From positions 10,805,021-10,869,020 of the forward strand of contig CM055210.1 of the NCBI GenBank assembly GCA_029224185.1: a stretch of 64,000 nt of DNA. The letters run 5' to 3'. The translations under genes and the position numbers were made by a program. The stretch comes from Karalla daura. Its lineage: Eukaryota; Chordata; Actinopteri; Chaetodontiformes; Leiognathidae. The notes beneath the pieces are model-generated. The model did no database searches and had not been told where the DNA came from. It worked only from the letters and a program-made list of their open reading frames with translations. Positions 24,632 to 37,800 of the stretch are shown piece by piece (within the stretch, counting starts at the first letter, position 1; the number at the start of each line of letters is the position of its first letter).

Positions 24632-24830
24632 TCCATCCATTTTCTTCATCCTCTTAATATCTCAGTGGTGTCCTGGGGGTCTGCTGGAGCTCATCCTATC
24701 TTAGGCGGGAAATACACCCAGAAAAGGTCCCCAGTTTTGTCAGTACATTTCCAGTGGGCCCAAATATGAATGTTGCTTCACAGTGCCCTGATGAAAACCC
24801 TCCCATGTCCCCCGCAATGTGATCCTTCAC
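24632..24830 (-). mobile_element. Fish SINE on minus strand, internally deleted
   Basis: Plus-strand order begins with 'ttccatccattttc', which is the reverse of the GGATGG tail. It continues with 'gggggtctgctggagctcatcctatc' (read in two parts) and 'caggcgggaaatacaccc'-like sequence, the inverse of the family's tail region. From about 24765 a poor match to the central 'catgcatgt...tccaaa' part follows. It is the same family as the copies at 2456 and 22672. Confidence 0.75.
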
Positions 24831-25085
24831 GTTGACCAGTAGGCAGACAGATTGCCCTCTTGCATGAACATAGCAAAGGGGAATAGAGATGAGACCACCC
24901 TGTCAATTTTGTTATCTTACTTCAAGCTGTCATTGAGAGAAAGACAGCCCATGCTGTCTCACACAGTGCTTTTGACAGCTTCTTCCCACTCCTTCTCATT
25001 GACCTGTTGCCAGGCATGAATTTTTGCCACTGTGATTGTTCAATCCGACTGTGAAAGACAAAGAAAATCATGTGTTCTGATCTTG

Positions 25086-25205
25086 GCTTAAGAGTCTCCA
25101 ATCCAGCCTCAACATGCATGTTTTTGTCCCCAGAGAAAACCAGTGAGAGAACATGCAAACTCCACACAGAAAGGCCTTTAGTAGGATCAACCCCAGCAGC
25201 AAGTC
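25086..25205 (-). mobile_element. Fish SINE on minus strand, 3'-truncated fragment
   Basis: 'agagtctccaatccagcc', 'catgcatgtttttgtcc', 'gagaacatgcaaactccaca' and 'gaaaggccttta' are the inverse of the family's body. It ends near the inverse B-box-like 'ggatcaacccc'. It may be a second insertion or the distal half of the copy at 24632-24830, split by about 250 bp. Confidence 0.8.
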
Positions 25206-26398
25206 CCTTTTTTTTGTTTAATCATGTAACAGCTAAAATCAATTCAGTGTTTAATTCCAAATGTGATCTATTCTCTCCACCTAGGTACATTAGGATGTAT
25301 ACTTTGCACTCTTTCATTACGGCTATCAGTGCTGGTTGTAGAAATAGACCTTTAGCAGGTCTGGCACATGTGAATGAGCCGACATGCAGAATCACAGGCA
25401 GCGGTCCAACAGGGAACCATTCACCGTCTTATCGGGCTGTCTGACAGCACACAGTGCTAATTCAGGTGTGAACAGCAAAACTCATTTCCATTCGGTAATC
25501 TGGCCCCGCTTTGAAAAACACAGAGAGCCTTGCCCATCTTGTTGCTTCCCATTGGACACACAAACAGAAGATTTAATATCCAGAATAAATTGGGAACCAA
25601 ACGACTTAAAAGGGATTAATCATGATGCACGCGCATAATATGACAGTCGATACCCTATCGATCACTGTGGAGTTTTAATTTACCCGTAATGACACAACAT
25701 TAAGTGAACCTGATTGATAGTTTTTCCACATGGGAGGACACAATTATGATACGCGGGGGCAGCAGAGGCGCGCACACACAATCCCGTATGCACGAGTTGC
25801 CGCGGCAAAAAAAAAAAATCCACACACTCCCATTCCATAATGTTATTATCTCATTCTCCATGGTCTCATTTTTCACAAAGCCCCAGGGTGTGTGAGGGAC
25901 AGTCAGGGTTGAGCTCACACAAGCCCGGGCTGCACAGCCGACTGCCAGCGAAGGTCTGTGTTAGTACCAAGTGCAACATTGCCAGAAGAAACGGGAGCAG
26001 GGAAAATGGGAGAAGGAGGAGGAGGGTAGGGGGGTGGAGGGGGGGGTGTATGGAAGAAAAAAGGAAGAGGAGAACCCGGATGACCGTGCAGAGCAAAGCA
26101 GTGCAGGAACCTCTCACGTTGCCAGCAGAGGCAGCTGCTTGACTTTATTGGAGATCCCTGTTTATTTGGCAATTGGAATTAGATTAGGGGAAGGAAAAAA
26201 AAACGGCTGCATACATTAAAGGAGCTGGAGTCTGTATAATACAAAATAACCATAACATAACAACATTATGTCACACGGGGGTCACCAGGGCTGTTTACAA
26301 GCCTTGCTGTTTTCTTAAAAGGTCACTTTCTAACACACTTTTCTTCTGTCCTATTATTTTTCTCCAGAAAAAGACAGAGTAGTGAATCTGTGTTGTTC
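25206..26398. other. Unique non-coding sequence
   Basis: Holds a purine-rich, G-run stretch at 25990-26080 that produces spurious Gly/Arg/Glu frames. 25630-25720 and 26130-26260 are AT-rich with ATTA cores and could be regulatory. No gene is recognised. Confidence 0.45.
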
Positions 26399-26427
26399 TA
26401 TTAATATTATTATTATTATTATTATTC
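26399..26427. repeat. (ATT)n microsatellite
   Basis: About nine ATT units. The Asn run in the minus-strand frame across it is a repeat artefact. Confidence 0.93.
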
Positions 26428-27350
26428 AAAAACACGACTGCAATTAGGACAAAAAGCCAAAAGGTATTATTACCATCACTGTCACCACTGCTACTGCTCC
26501 AATTCCCAATGTCATCTGCTTTCATTAAAAACAGTGATGTTCTCTTTGTCACTGGACACACAAAGAGTCAAATGTTGGATATGAAAGCCAATGATGTTTA
26601 ATCAATACCTGTCTGTTTGAAGAATTCCAAAGTCGTCAGGGGGGACTGTCCTCTACTCATCAAACACACTTTCCAGCGGCGTCAAACCAAACTTTTTATT
26701 TTTCACAGCAACAGATTTTGGGAACTTTTATGCATTTATTCCTAACGTGGAGTTATTTGTTCAAAGCTTTATGCTCAGGCCATCCTCCATTGTGTTTTCT
26801 TTAGTCTTTTCTGACATTCCAGCGGTGAATTTTAATATTGCATGAGGTGCATCCTGGATGCTCCAGCACAGTTTATGCAGAGGTCGAGGATCAGCCGCCG
26901 CTCCTGTTTGGTGCAAGGTTATGTTTTGCGCTCCAGTTCCTCCTCTCGCCTCCGTTTCTCTGCTGCTCTTATCTTGAAATCAATTTAGCAAATTTTTAAT
27001 GAAATTTGCAGGAGAGTGAGGCACTGGGCCAAGGGACCGATCGGCTAGGCGGTGACACATCGAGCCTGCTTCACATAGCTGTAACTCCTGAATTGTGTGT
27101 GAGATGTGAAGAGAAAAATTTGGCAACTTAACAGTTCCAAATATCACACCCACATAGACCTCCTCACTGCTATATTAAGATTTTCTCCCACAAAACAGAA
27201 TTTTCACAGCCCAGGCCTCGCTAAATGTTACAGTCTGTATAATATTAAGATATTAGAATATATTAGAAGGCATGTGTGCATGATACACATAGACATCCGT
27301 TTATAATCATACCTTCAGGCTTGGTTCTGACACCATTCACTACCACACTC
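26428..27350. other. Unique non-coding sequence
   Basis: No gene or repeat is recognised. 26960-27070 ('gaaatcaatttagcaaattttt...') has a conserved-element-like texture only by eye. Confidence 0.45.
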
Positions 27351-27450
27351 TGATTTAGAGTGTCAGATCGACCTAAATGTGCATGTTTTGGGGAGCAAAT
27401 CAAGTAGAGTACCCAGGAGTTGAACCCAGGCAACAGTGCATAGCACCGAA
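27351..27450 (-). mobile_element. Fish SINE on minus strand, short fragment
   Basis: 'tttagagtgtcagatcgacc', 'aaatgtgcatgttttggg' and the inverse B-box 'gagttgaacccaggcaac' are the inverse of the family's centre and head. The region between them is deleted. Confidence 0.7.
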
Positions 27451-29695
27451 ATCCAGTACACAGTAAATAATAGATTATGAGTCAGTTGGTGTGATTCATG
27501 TTGTGCAAAGTGTAACTCAATGATGCAATCAAGCAGATTTGAAATGTCTCCTGCATTGTTGAATGCCTGGAGTATGTTCCAAATTGCATTTTCGAGCATA
27601 TTGACTGTTTATCTTTTCCACAAGAATTTCCAAAAATGGGACTTATATAGAGTCTATATCAGACTCTAGCTTTGGGACAAAAATGCCCTCAGTATTTTAA
27701 CATAAAAGCACTGGAGGGTCGTAGTTATTTACAAGTAGTTTAAAACGGTAGAATTTAAAGAAAACATGTAAAAACAAGAAAGAGCTTAGACTGAGAGCAT
27801 TAAGGAATAACCCAGCTAACACAGGATATAAGTTTGTATATAGTTTAACAACCTTATGTTATCTCGCGGGCGTGCATCACAATAAGCGTGACCGCGATAA
27901 AATAAAAAACGGATTCACCTCTGCTGAGCACGACTGCAGTCTTAATCTCTGCTCAGCGTGGCACCCCAGAGCTCTGACTTGTACTTTCTGTGCATTAACT
28001 GATCTATTGTTGGAGGGTGTGAGTCCTCAAGCGCAGCATTGACTGCGTTACGTAATACAAAAATAGAGAGACAGAAAAAACTACAAAATAAAAAACCTGG
28101 AGCTGTGGAGCGACCGGTAGCTAGAGCAGTGACACGCTGCTGCAGGGAAGTGGATGTGATGACCGGGCAGGCAGATAGCCACGCACATGATTAGTGTCAG
28201 ATCTGTGACATCATGTGATGTGACGCCTCAGACGCGGGCCAGCTGTTACCACGAGGAGCCAGCTCTCCACCGCCGCCTCAGCTCCGGAGCCGTAATTTCA
28301 TGGCTCTGACAGGGAAACTGTTTGGCCAAACCAAACGTCCATGTTTGCCCGCTCAGCCAACAGAGGTGACGCCACCGGCCACTAAATCACAGAGTTTGTG
28401 ATTAACAAAGTCGGGAGGAGCGGGAGAAGGAACCCGAAGCCCAAGCCAATAACTCTCGACGCTGGATTTAATGTTTGTCTAGAAGGTGCCGTAAAACGTT
28501 CTCCCCCCGATTTTCAATTTCCACATTCATATCTTAGAGGAGGGTTTACAGGACTCGTGTGGCGTTGACATCTTAGCTCCGGAGCTGTTAGCCAGTGTGT
28601 GTGATCTACTGGTGCACTTCCACTGCGGTTAGTTCAAACAACGTGTTTCGGGGAGGGTTAGGGAGAAAAAAAAAAGAAGCAAAGCAGCGGCAGCAACAGC
28701 AACGGGAGAAAAAGCAGATGTTGCAGCTGTCAACAAAACAACATGAGGTGTAAAACTTGCCGAGGGGAAAAGACAAACTCGGGGTGCCAGCGATGTTGAA
28801 TAATACATGAGGCTGCACACGGAGGAGCGGATCATATAGAGCATTAGACGTGAACAAACTCATCCTTTCTCACTTTCCTATTGCCCTTTCTTTTTTGTTT
28901 TGTTTTTGAAAAAAAAAAAAAGAAAAAACACTTCCCTAACACGTCCCCGAGAATAGCATGGACAACATCTTTAAATTTAGAATTAGGGATGACGCCCCCC
29001 CGAACGTGTGATGAACACTAATTAACAACCTTTCAGCTCGAGAAGATGCCAGTCTCCTGCTTCTTTGCACATTGCATCCCCATGTCGATGCTGCAGTAAA
29101 GTCGAGGAAGGAAAAGGAACTATTTTTTCTTATTTTATACCTCCTCCAAGATGTTAATTTTTTCACCTCTCTTCCTGAGTGCAAACCACCTGTTTGCACC
29201 CAGAGGCGTTCGATTTCCATTGCGAAGCTGTACAGTAGGCGCTGCAGATGTTTTGTCCCGCGACTGATGGAACAAAAGGTTAATTAAATTGTGTTGTTTG
29301 TAGGTCGGATACGTTAACACCCGGCTGATGAGTTGTTTTGCTTTTGCCTTCGCGTATAATAGATAAAGGGTGACGCCGGAATAGAGGCAAAAGGTATGGA
29401 ACGCTCTTGTTCTGTGTTTCTTTAAAACATTTTAATAATAAAAGGAAAAATAAATTGGCTTTTTGCCCAGAGGGAGAGTTTTTTTGTTTTTTTCATAACA
29501 TCCAGATGGGTGTTTTAAACGAGGGGGGGAAAAAAATCCCATTTTATGTTTAACACGCGGAAAAATGTCTCTTAGCCCTTTAGGAAAACAAAATATTCTA
29601 TCAAACGCTTTGTGTAATTCGGCAACAAATTACTCGGCAACAAGATCGGTTAAGAACAAATGAAAGGGTATCGGATTGTCCTTTTTTTTATTCGA
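27451..29695. other. Unique non-coding sequence
   Basis: No gene is recognised. 27830-28000 and 28120-28480 are locally CpG-containing. The minus-strand frames of 71-94 codons are unrelated to known proteins. 29400-29700 is A/T-run rich. Confidence 0.45.
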
Positions 29696-29960
29696 GATCC
29701 GCGCTACGAGCCGTCGATAAAACCGAGCCCGGCCGCGTTGCAGTGGGTCAGTCAGAGGCGAGGCCTCCCTCCTCCGAGGTGCCGGGCAGCGTGCCCGAGC
29801 CTGCCTGCATCTATGTGATAGATGGAGAGCGAGGCTCTGAACTCAGCAGTCGACAGCAGCACGCTCCTGTGGCTCCCTCACACAGACCCGCTGCCGTGGA
29901 GCAGCGCGGAGAGCCGGCAGGTAGACTGGGACCATCGCTCTGATGCATCGCCATCCCCAG
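29696..29960. promoter_or_regulatory. CpG-rich block
   Basis: CpG-dense at 29698-29775 and 29885-29960. A 66-codon frame crosses it without recognisable motifs. Candidate small CpG island; evidence is composition only. Confidence 0.3.
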
Positions 29961-30228
29961 GGATCACCCACGCGGAAAGATTCAATAAAAGCACCCATTT
30001 TGAACAAACCTCGTAATAGATCTCTCCCTTCGCAAACATTCCGGATGCAAACACGCGTTTACCAACCAGGAAAACACACAAAAATGACAACTTTAAAGAA
30101 CAAAAACAGAAAAATCAGACTGTGACCTTATAGGTCTTTGTCCCACACCTGAAGTACTCCTTACCTACTTCACCTGTCCAGGACCAGTAACCACAGATAC
30201 ATACCACTGCCCCTTATCTGAGCATCCA

Positions 30229-30253
30229 ACACACACACACACACACACACACA
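30229..30253. repeat. (CA)n microsatellite
   Basis: About twelve CA units, followed by imperfect CA-rich sequence to 30265. Confidence 0.93.
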
Positions 30254-30289
30254 GATACACACATAATCTAATCTCTACTCCTAGAGACA

Positions 30290-31008
30290 CATACATCATT
30301 GTGACTGCTTTATGTTATTGTCCGTCCATTACGTCCGTCATATTTATCGTCTGCGGCACAGTTTGGGTTTATTCCAATAAAAATAGCATGTATCATCATC
30401 ATCAAAACGATGCTAAACGAATGGCGAGATGATCTGGACGTCGGCGGTGAATTATTCCCACTGCGTCGCCTGGTCGTATTTTCCAGCCATTATGGTTATC
30501 CCATCCACATGCATCCTCGAATGGTTACTTCCTCTCTGTTATTTCCTACTTTGTTCTAGAAGTTACGCGAGGCAAGAACGCTCCCCGAGGTGAAATTAGT
30601 AGAGAGCAGCGAGTGAAACGTACATACAGTAGTTGGCGAACGCCTCCTCAGCCGAGAACGTCTCCCGCTACGGCGGGATTCGCAGGGACACATCTCGGGT
30701 AACGGCTGCCGCTAAATGAATTGTTCTAAAGAGTTTTATTCGAAGGCTTCATCCCTTTATTAACCGTGTTGGCACAGAGGGCTGGAGCAAACATCTAAGA
30801 GACTGCTGAGCATTAATATTGCGATTCTGCTTAACCACCGCTGGGCGTTGAGTCCCCGCACTTTATTTCTAAAGCTTGTGAAGATCTAACTGCGGAGTCT
30901 CTGAGGTGCATTATTCACAGTGAAATGAGGCTTACCACCGCTGCCCTGGTTCAACACTCGCTCTCAAAAGAGTGTGTGCTCATGCTTCTATTGCTTACCT
31001 ACACACTA
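30290..31008. promoter_or_regulatory. Possible conserved non-coding element(s)
   Basis: High-complexity, repeat-free sequence without codon structure. Words such as 'ccattatggttatcccatcc', 'gaggtgaaattagtagagag' and 'cattaatattgcgattctgc' give it the look of vertebrate regulatory DNA. No measurement supports this beyond motif texture. Confidence 0.25.
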
Positions 31009-31360
31009 CCCCCCCCCCCCATCTCTTAATACTCTCTCAGGGCTTGTTTTTTCTTCTTTTTTATTTCTTTTGTCAATTTCATACATTATCCTCTGTACTG
31101 TAATTTACAGACTATGCTTCTCGTAGTAAATAGCCCCCGATCGCACCACGCTGACTCCTTGACTAAAGTGCAAACACACACTGCGGTCACTCAAGCTCTA
31201 TTAATAAGACTGAGTATCCATGTTTTAACACAATCTAATGGATGTGTGAAATAAGCCCTGGCTATTAATGTTTAATGTATAATTGAATGTTCTACATGGC
31301 CAAACTTGTTTACCGGAATAATTGATGTTGCTAAATTCCCATTTGCCTGTGATACGAGTA

Positions 31361-31383
31361 GGGAGAGAGAGAGAGAGAGAGAG
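31361..31383. repeat. (GA)n microsatellite
   Basis: About eleven GA units. Confidence 0.93.
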
Positions 31384-32380
31384 CACATCTTGGCTCGCCT
31401 GGTGTAGGAGGTCAAGTCACAGATGTTGAAAGCAATTACGGCTCTTTAAAACCAAGCTGCTTTGATGCGCTTTTTAAAAGGCTCACGACAGACCTCCACA
31501 ACCGGCGCTCCACAGGTGAGAAACTCCTCCGCTGGTAAATAAAGGCAGAAATGAACTTTCCCAAACGTGTGGCCTTCGCTGCAGAAGAGGCCTCCGGGCA
31601 GGCTCCCGCTGCAAGGCGCCAGCTGTATATTTGTGTCCCTCTCTATCTCTATCTCTCTCTCTCTCCCTCCATCTGCGTTTGAGTGTGTGTGTGTGTGTGT
31701 TTTCATTTCATCCGTTGGGTCTGGTTCGCGTGTTTACCTGAGAGGAACAGCGGGGTGTGACTGAGGTGGAGAGTGCAGTCTCACGGCCCACTGCACATTA
31801 GACAAAGCACTGTCTCCAGAGTGAGCCTTCGTGCCTTCTATCGCTCTGTCTTTTCTTTCTTCACATCTGGCTGCACGCTACACAGCGGGGAGAGAAGAGG
31901 AAAAAAAGCAATTGTGATTATGCCTAACAAAACACTAAATTGCGACTTATCCCCGTTATGTAAACCACACAGATACAGGTTGCTGGACCTCGACTGGGAT
32001 GTGCTGCTTTCACTGTGACTTTGTTAACTAATGTAAAATTGTACACCCAACAAAACACGTATGGCAAGTACAAAAACATCATCGTATCTGCATTCATATC
32101 AAAACTTTTGCAACTAAAACCTCTAACAGACGAGTAATCTTTCACTTTGTCCTCCAAGTATTTGAGTTCATTCAAACAAGTAGTTTTGACAAAGTTTTGG
32201 CTTCTTTCTTTGATTACGGCTCACACATTTAGAGCTGAATGTGTATGTACTCGATCTACTCAACCACATTGTTTTGGGGGGTAGGAACGCAACATACAGC
32301 AGAGTCTAAATATAAATGAAAATGTTCTTTGCATGCAAGAGAACTCAGCTGAGCACCAATAACGAAGCGGTGGCCAAGGT
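31384..32380. other. Unique non-coding sequence with short CT and GT runs
   Basis: CT repeats at 31637-31668 and a GT run at 31682-31700 lie close together. No gene is recognised. Confidence 0.5.
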
Positions 32381-32530
32381 TAGTTATTTGAAAAATGCAT
32401 TTATTTCTCCGCTCAATCATTTATTTATCGCCGGCTCGTGAAATTAATGTTAATTGGTTATAAATGTGTTGGCGCCAGACGTCATAACTAATAAAAAGCG
32501 GTTTCCGTCTTGAAGTTTGACTTGGCTTCG
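32381..32530. promoter_or_regulatory. Possible regulatory element rich in TAAT/TTAT cores
   Basis: 'atttattt', 'aatcatttatttatcg', 'gaaattaatgttaattgg' and 'cataactaataaaa' cluster in 120 bases. 'tttat' and 'taat' cores are typical of Hox and other homeodomain sites. Inference only. Confidence 0.25.
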
Positions 32531-34490
32531 CTAACACAATGTTAAATAAGTAAGTTACAACTCCCACCATTTCTCCCTTTTTCTCTCCCAGTATGAGAAT
32601 GATTAATTGTTCGGGCCGAGCTCTCTACAGAGCGGCCCGTGTACTAATGTATCATTTCACCCATTTCTTTCATGTTCTTCCTTTTCCTCTCTCCCTGCCT
32701 GTGTCTGTTCTCTCCTGTACTGTACCTCCACTCGCACTGCTCTCACCAACCAATCGATAATCAATGTGCACACTCTGCCAAAGACAACTCACCTGTTATC
32801 CTATTTACAGTAACTGGGCTGTGGCCAAGCCTTGATCAGCATGGGAGACACTTTATTTATTAATTATTTTTTGCCCCCATTAACGTCTGAACCCTGTGCA
32901 CTCCACCCTGCTTTGGAGTCCTTCAGATTCCTCCCAGGTGGTTCGAGTTTAGTTTGAAACCACGGGCGAGTTAAAGCTGATGAATAGCTTTTATTGAACA
33001 TGAATAAATTTAAGGATCGAGATTAGTCAGCTCCTTCTCTCTGATGATCCGAGTCTGCCGGAGGATGTGCTCAGCATTAATAATAATACAAAAAAAAAAA
33101 AAGATGGAGACGAAAAAAAAAACAGCTCAGAGGACGGAGGCTCTTATCTTGTTCGTCTACCTGCTGATGAAAACATCGGCAGATACTGGGGGATCTCAGA
33201 GACTCAAGGCTAGAGATTCACAATAACAGCCCCACGAGGTCCAGTCACAGACACAGGTGTATGTATATCATGGTGGAAGATGATAAAGATGGTGAATGAT
33301 TAAGAAGAAAGGCCAGATAGGAGATAAACAGTATTATTAACTAGTACAGTTATTACCTCGTTCAGTTTTCCTACATAGTTCAAGGAAAAGTACCATTTAT
33401 ATCTGTGTGTATGTGCGTGTCACATTTAAAGCATTCAAGCATTTAAAGCAAAGAGTCTCATTCCAGTTTAATTTTGAGTCTATTGATTCTCTCATTTCCA
33501 ACATTGGCATGCCATAATATAAGTAATATGTCTCCCTCTAGTTTTCCACATTAAGCCAGAAATTCTGGACATTCACAGAAGGTTGTTAACAGAGGATGAA
33601 TTATCTAAAATCCTCATGGACGGTGGACTTTGACATTTAGATCTGTCATTTTGTTCAGTGTCAATTTCGATTCTAACATCTCTTATGTCTTGATTCGTAG
33701 TGGCCTCTATCATGTAATAAACATAGATGAGTGCCTCTTTCCGAATTAAAGCAGTTTTCACTATTTCCTCTGTGACTTTGACTCTCTCACCCCACTCACT
33801 TTGTCGCTCTCACACGTTTGTTTTGTGAGGGTGCGCACAGTGCTGGAGCGGAATCTGTGACGTAGGTTACAGAGAGGGGATAAAAAGAGACGCTGCTTCA
33901 TATGTCGACTCCATCTTATTAAATGAAACTCACCGAGGTGTTAGTGGCACCTGTTACTGACCCTGACTTTTCAAAATATCTCGCCGAGTTCAAAAACTTG
34001 GTTTGGCACTCTCTCTTGTGCCTCTTAATCTCTCGTGTTTGTGTCCTCTTTTTGCTGATATTTATCTGCCCTATCCTTGTCCATAAACCATCCCTATTAT
34101 TTAGCCTCTTCAAAATTAAAGCCCATGACACCAGACCTCCTCCGGCGTGAGTAATATCGCAGCCATTGACCTTCCCATCCCTCAAGCAGGCACCGGCTTG
34201 CTCGCTGATCGATCCCACTGATGGCCTTGGTGCTAATCTTCCAAGGGACCGACAGGAGGTGACGGTATTTCACTGTTCAATCTGATGCAATTACCCTCAA
34301 AATAAACACATTTTGGATAGCAGCTGACCTTCCCATGAAAGAGGGTGGGTGGGCGGGGACGTCTGGAGCCGCTCGCACGGCCGCAGTCATTTGTCAGTCA
34401 CGCCGGCATCATAAAGAAAACGCATCCCGAGCTGGGGAGTCACAGGAGGATCGGTTCCTCCGTCTTCCTTCCCCCCAAAAAAAGTTAAAA
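32531..34490. other. Unique non-coding sequence
   Basis: No gene is recognised. A 43-nt segment (34104-34146) ends at 'ggc|gtgagt' and follows a weak 'tatttag' acceptor. It is open in one frame but lacks a proper pyrimidine tract. The A-runs at 33090-33122 are simple. Confidence 0.4.
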
Positions 34491-34494
34491 AAGG

Positions 34495-34810
34495 GCTTTT
34501 AATGTGCCGCAAGGTTAACGACACGCTTTGCAATTTCACCTGCCCGCGTCTCGCTGCTTGTTTCCTAATGAATTTTATTTCTGACTCTGGGCAAAACCCC
34601 TTCAGTCCATTTCACAATAAGGCGAGGCATTTACATCACGACACAGAATTCCCTCCGGGAAGATTATTACAGCGATTAAAATGAATGGGATGTGATGAGA
34701 TCACACGTGCTAAATTGAATAATGAAATGTGCTGTAATCACTCCGGCTTTAAGCGGTGGTAATTCAAGCAGATAAGGCCTCTTTACCTAACGTAACTTAA
34801 CAGTTATTAC
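34495..34810. promoter_or_regulatory. Possible conserved non-coding element
   Basis: About 300 bases of dense, non-repetitive sequence with repeated homeodomain-like words ('cctaatgaattttattt', 'cagcgattaaaatgaatg', 'aaattgaataatgaaatg', 'ggtaattcaagcag') separated by GC-containing words. No coding frame longer than about 60 codons. Among the stretches I read this has the strongest enhancer-like texture, but no alignment was possible. Confidence 0.3.
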
Positions 34811-37800
34811 AGCAGCGCCTGACCTAGGCCATGTCTTTGCCATAGGGCAAAGACGACTAGCCTTTAAATATCGCCTTTGAAGACAGAACCAATCGAGCAT
34901 GGGCAGACACGAGCATCGCTTCGCTTTCAAGTGTTCCACAATGGATTTCTCACAAAGGCAGGCATCCCTCGGAGCCACTTTCTTATACGTAGCCCCCCCG
35001 AAAACAACAACACAGCACACGCCAGCGAGCAAAATCAATGATCAACAATAAGGGAAGAGGAATGCATTTTCAGTGTGCAATCACAAGCTCCCGAGGATCA
35101 AAAAGTACAGCGAGGGCTTATCGTAAGCGTGTTCAAGAAGCTCCGAGACAAAGCTGCTCCTGAGCGTCGCTTTTCCAAGCTATTCAGTGAACAGGCTGAA
35201 AAAAGAAAAAAAGGTGGTTACAGGTGCTTTTATCTAGGGTCAAGAAGACATGCTGACTTTTACACCCACTATTAACTTGATGCATGTGTTTTTTTTTCAG
35301 TTTTGTTTGTTTTTGAGCTTTTATCTCTGCATGACACTGCATGTCAGTATAATTTGAGGTTGTGGAAAAATTAGAATGTACTTTGAGCCAGCTGAAAAGT
35401 AAATATCTATATTTATGAGGTGTGTCGTGTAGAGGTCCCACAGAATATAGGTCACTTGGATGAGGCTCTGTAACTGACTTCTGGACATGTGTCTGTATAT
35501 ATCTATTTGCAAACTACTTTTCACCCCAATATTTAATAAGAATGCAAACACTGGCTTTCGGTCTGAGGTAGACGCAGCTAAATACACAGAGAAACCAAGA
35601 ACTGCAGTTATCGTTGGGCAGATCGGTCACATTCTAAATCACCAATGCATAAACGGGTGTTTTTACTGATCCATATAACATATCTGGACGTAGATGACAT
35701 TTTAACACCAAGTTTATATTGGACCCCAGCAACTCGTACAGATCAATCCTGAATTTATCATAAAGCAGCCAGATAGCACCTTCATTCATTTGTTCTAAAA
35801 GTGAGCACCACATCTTCTCCGCGCCTCCAGCTTGCGACGCAGACCTCCTCGAGAAAATCTCGAGCCGGAGCCGAGATAACGATAACAATCCTAACATTTT
35901 GTCACTGAGTTCTGAAAGCTCCCTGCAGAACCCCATGCCAGACAATATACAACTGTTTCTGGCGGCTGAATGGTAGTCAGAGTGATAAACTGAGCTCCCG
36001 GTGCGAGTGCTGTTTAAAAATTATTATGACATCGTATTTTACGTCCCTTTTGCGATGGCGCTTTTTCATCCCAGGAGTTTAAACACAGTGTCAGGGGCAG
36101 AGGCCAGCGCCTGATGGACCGTCTCTCCTTCCCTCTTGTCGCCTCTGTGAGATGGCATTTCCAAACAGCAGGCCCACTTTCGTCCACCTTGTTCTCCGGA
36201 TACACATTAGGGAATGAAGCCCGTAGATGGGCATCTGCCCGTCCTCTCTGCAGCGGCCTGTTGTTGGAAAGCTGAAGGGACAGCGACAAGCACTTAGCCG
36301 GTCCCTCAGCAGCCAGTCCCATTTCCTTTCCCCCTTATCTGGAGCGACAAGAGGAGTTTTCCCGCCCTCCTTTGCCTCGCGGCTCATCCTGCATTATCTC
36401 CTAGTGTACCAGCACTAGCAGCTATCTGCTGTCCCTGATTCCCTCCGACTGGAAATATGCTAAAAAGGATGATGGCATTGCTCGAAATCCGGGCGCGAAA
36501 CCCGGCTGCAGACAGCGGTATGTTTTTCAAAACCGCCGATCATATCGCGGGATGACGGACTCCAGTGTGCGGAGAGCGAGTGGAGATCAGTGCGGGTCCA
36601 TTTTTTTTTCCAGTATCTCGTGCCCTGTAGCACTAGGGCCTTCCCACCAAATGGCTGTAGTTACAGATCCGATAGAGAGCGTGCTAGGAGGTGGGCGGGG
36701 GGGGTGCAAAGCGGCAAAACATGGACTAAAGCAGACACCCTAATGAGATATTGATTTCCCCACATTGATGTCAACACTTTTACCTGTCTTACACCCTCCG
36801 AGTCCACCATAAACAATCAGCCATCTGTTCAAGCTCATCCCCAGCACCCGGCGTACAGTTAAGATGCGTCTGATGTTTTGGCTTAATTAACTTTAAGTTT
36901 TGATACGCAAAGTAGCTGTTATAACTAAGCCGCATGCTAATTAATACATTTTTTTAAACAGACTTTTCATACTTGTATGTGCTTCCATTGCACAAAATGG
37001 ACCAAAACAACCAAAAATAGCAAAAATGAATATGCAATATTTTTAAACAGTTTCATGCTGAATGACTCAACCCCGGCACACTCGCACAAATGAATTTGAC
37101 ACCTCACGTACACAGCACAAACTGCACCCAAACAAAACACATGAAAATGCATGATTTTTAGCTGTTTTGACAATTTTGAAGAGTCAAATGCTACAAGCAG
37201 GAAAAAACAGCTTCTTCTTGAGAGACAAGATTGAGAAAACCGCAACAATTACATCTTAGCTGCCATCCTCCATCCATCCTTCTCATTTTTTTCCTCGCTC
37301 CTAAGCACCCAATGGTCCTATTTTTTTCCGCGCTCAATTAAAATGTGTATTAATTGTGAAAAGGCCCCGGGGACGAGAGTCATTCGGATAGTATTCATTA
37401 GCCACGGCTCATACTTTATAGCCTGTGAATGCAAAACAGCAAACGATTGAAACCAAATTTTTGTTCTAAACAACAAAGGAGCACTCACCCCGAGCTCCCT
37501 GTTGTTTGTGCAATGGCCCTGCCGCATAAAGTAAGGGCTGAGAGCTCCCATATAATGAACCTGGGAAGCTACTCTTTGTGCAGAATCAATAGTGACGAGC
37601 TCTTTTAAAACTCTAAACTTTGAGCCTTTGATGCTCAGGAATACATTAACGTCATTAACTAGGGATCCCATCCTGGCAATAAGCATGCGGCTCACACTGC
37701 AGGCTCCATTCGCCCCCTTCCCCCCCCCACTGCTCCTCCCCACCTGCACAGACACTGATCCAACTACTGTTAGCCTACCAGTTGCTTTATTTATCACCCC

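Noticed and set aside
34104..34150. 43-nt exon-like segment ending 'ggc|gtgagt'
   Set aside because: Acceptor 'tatttag' has a weak pyrimidine tract and the encoded peptide is not recognisable.
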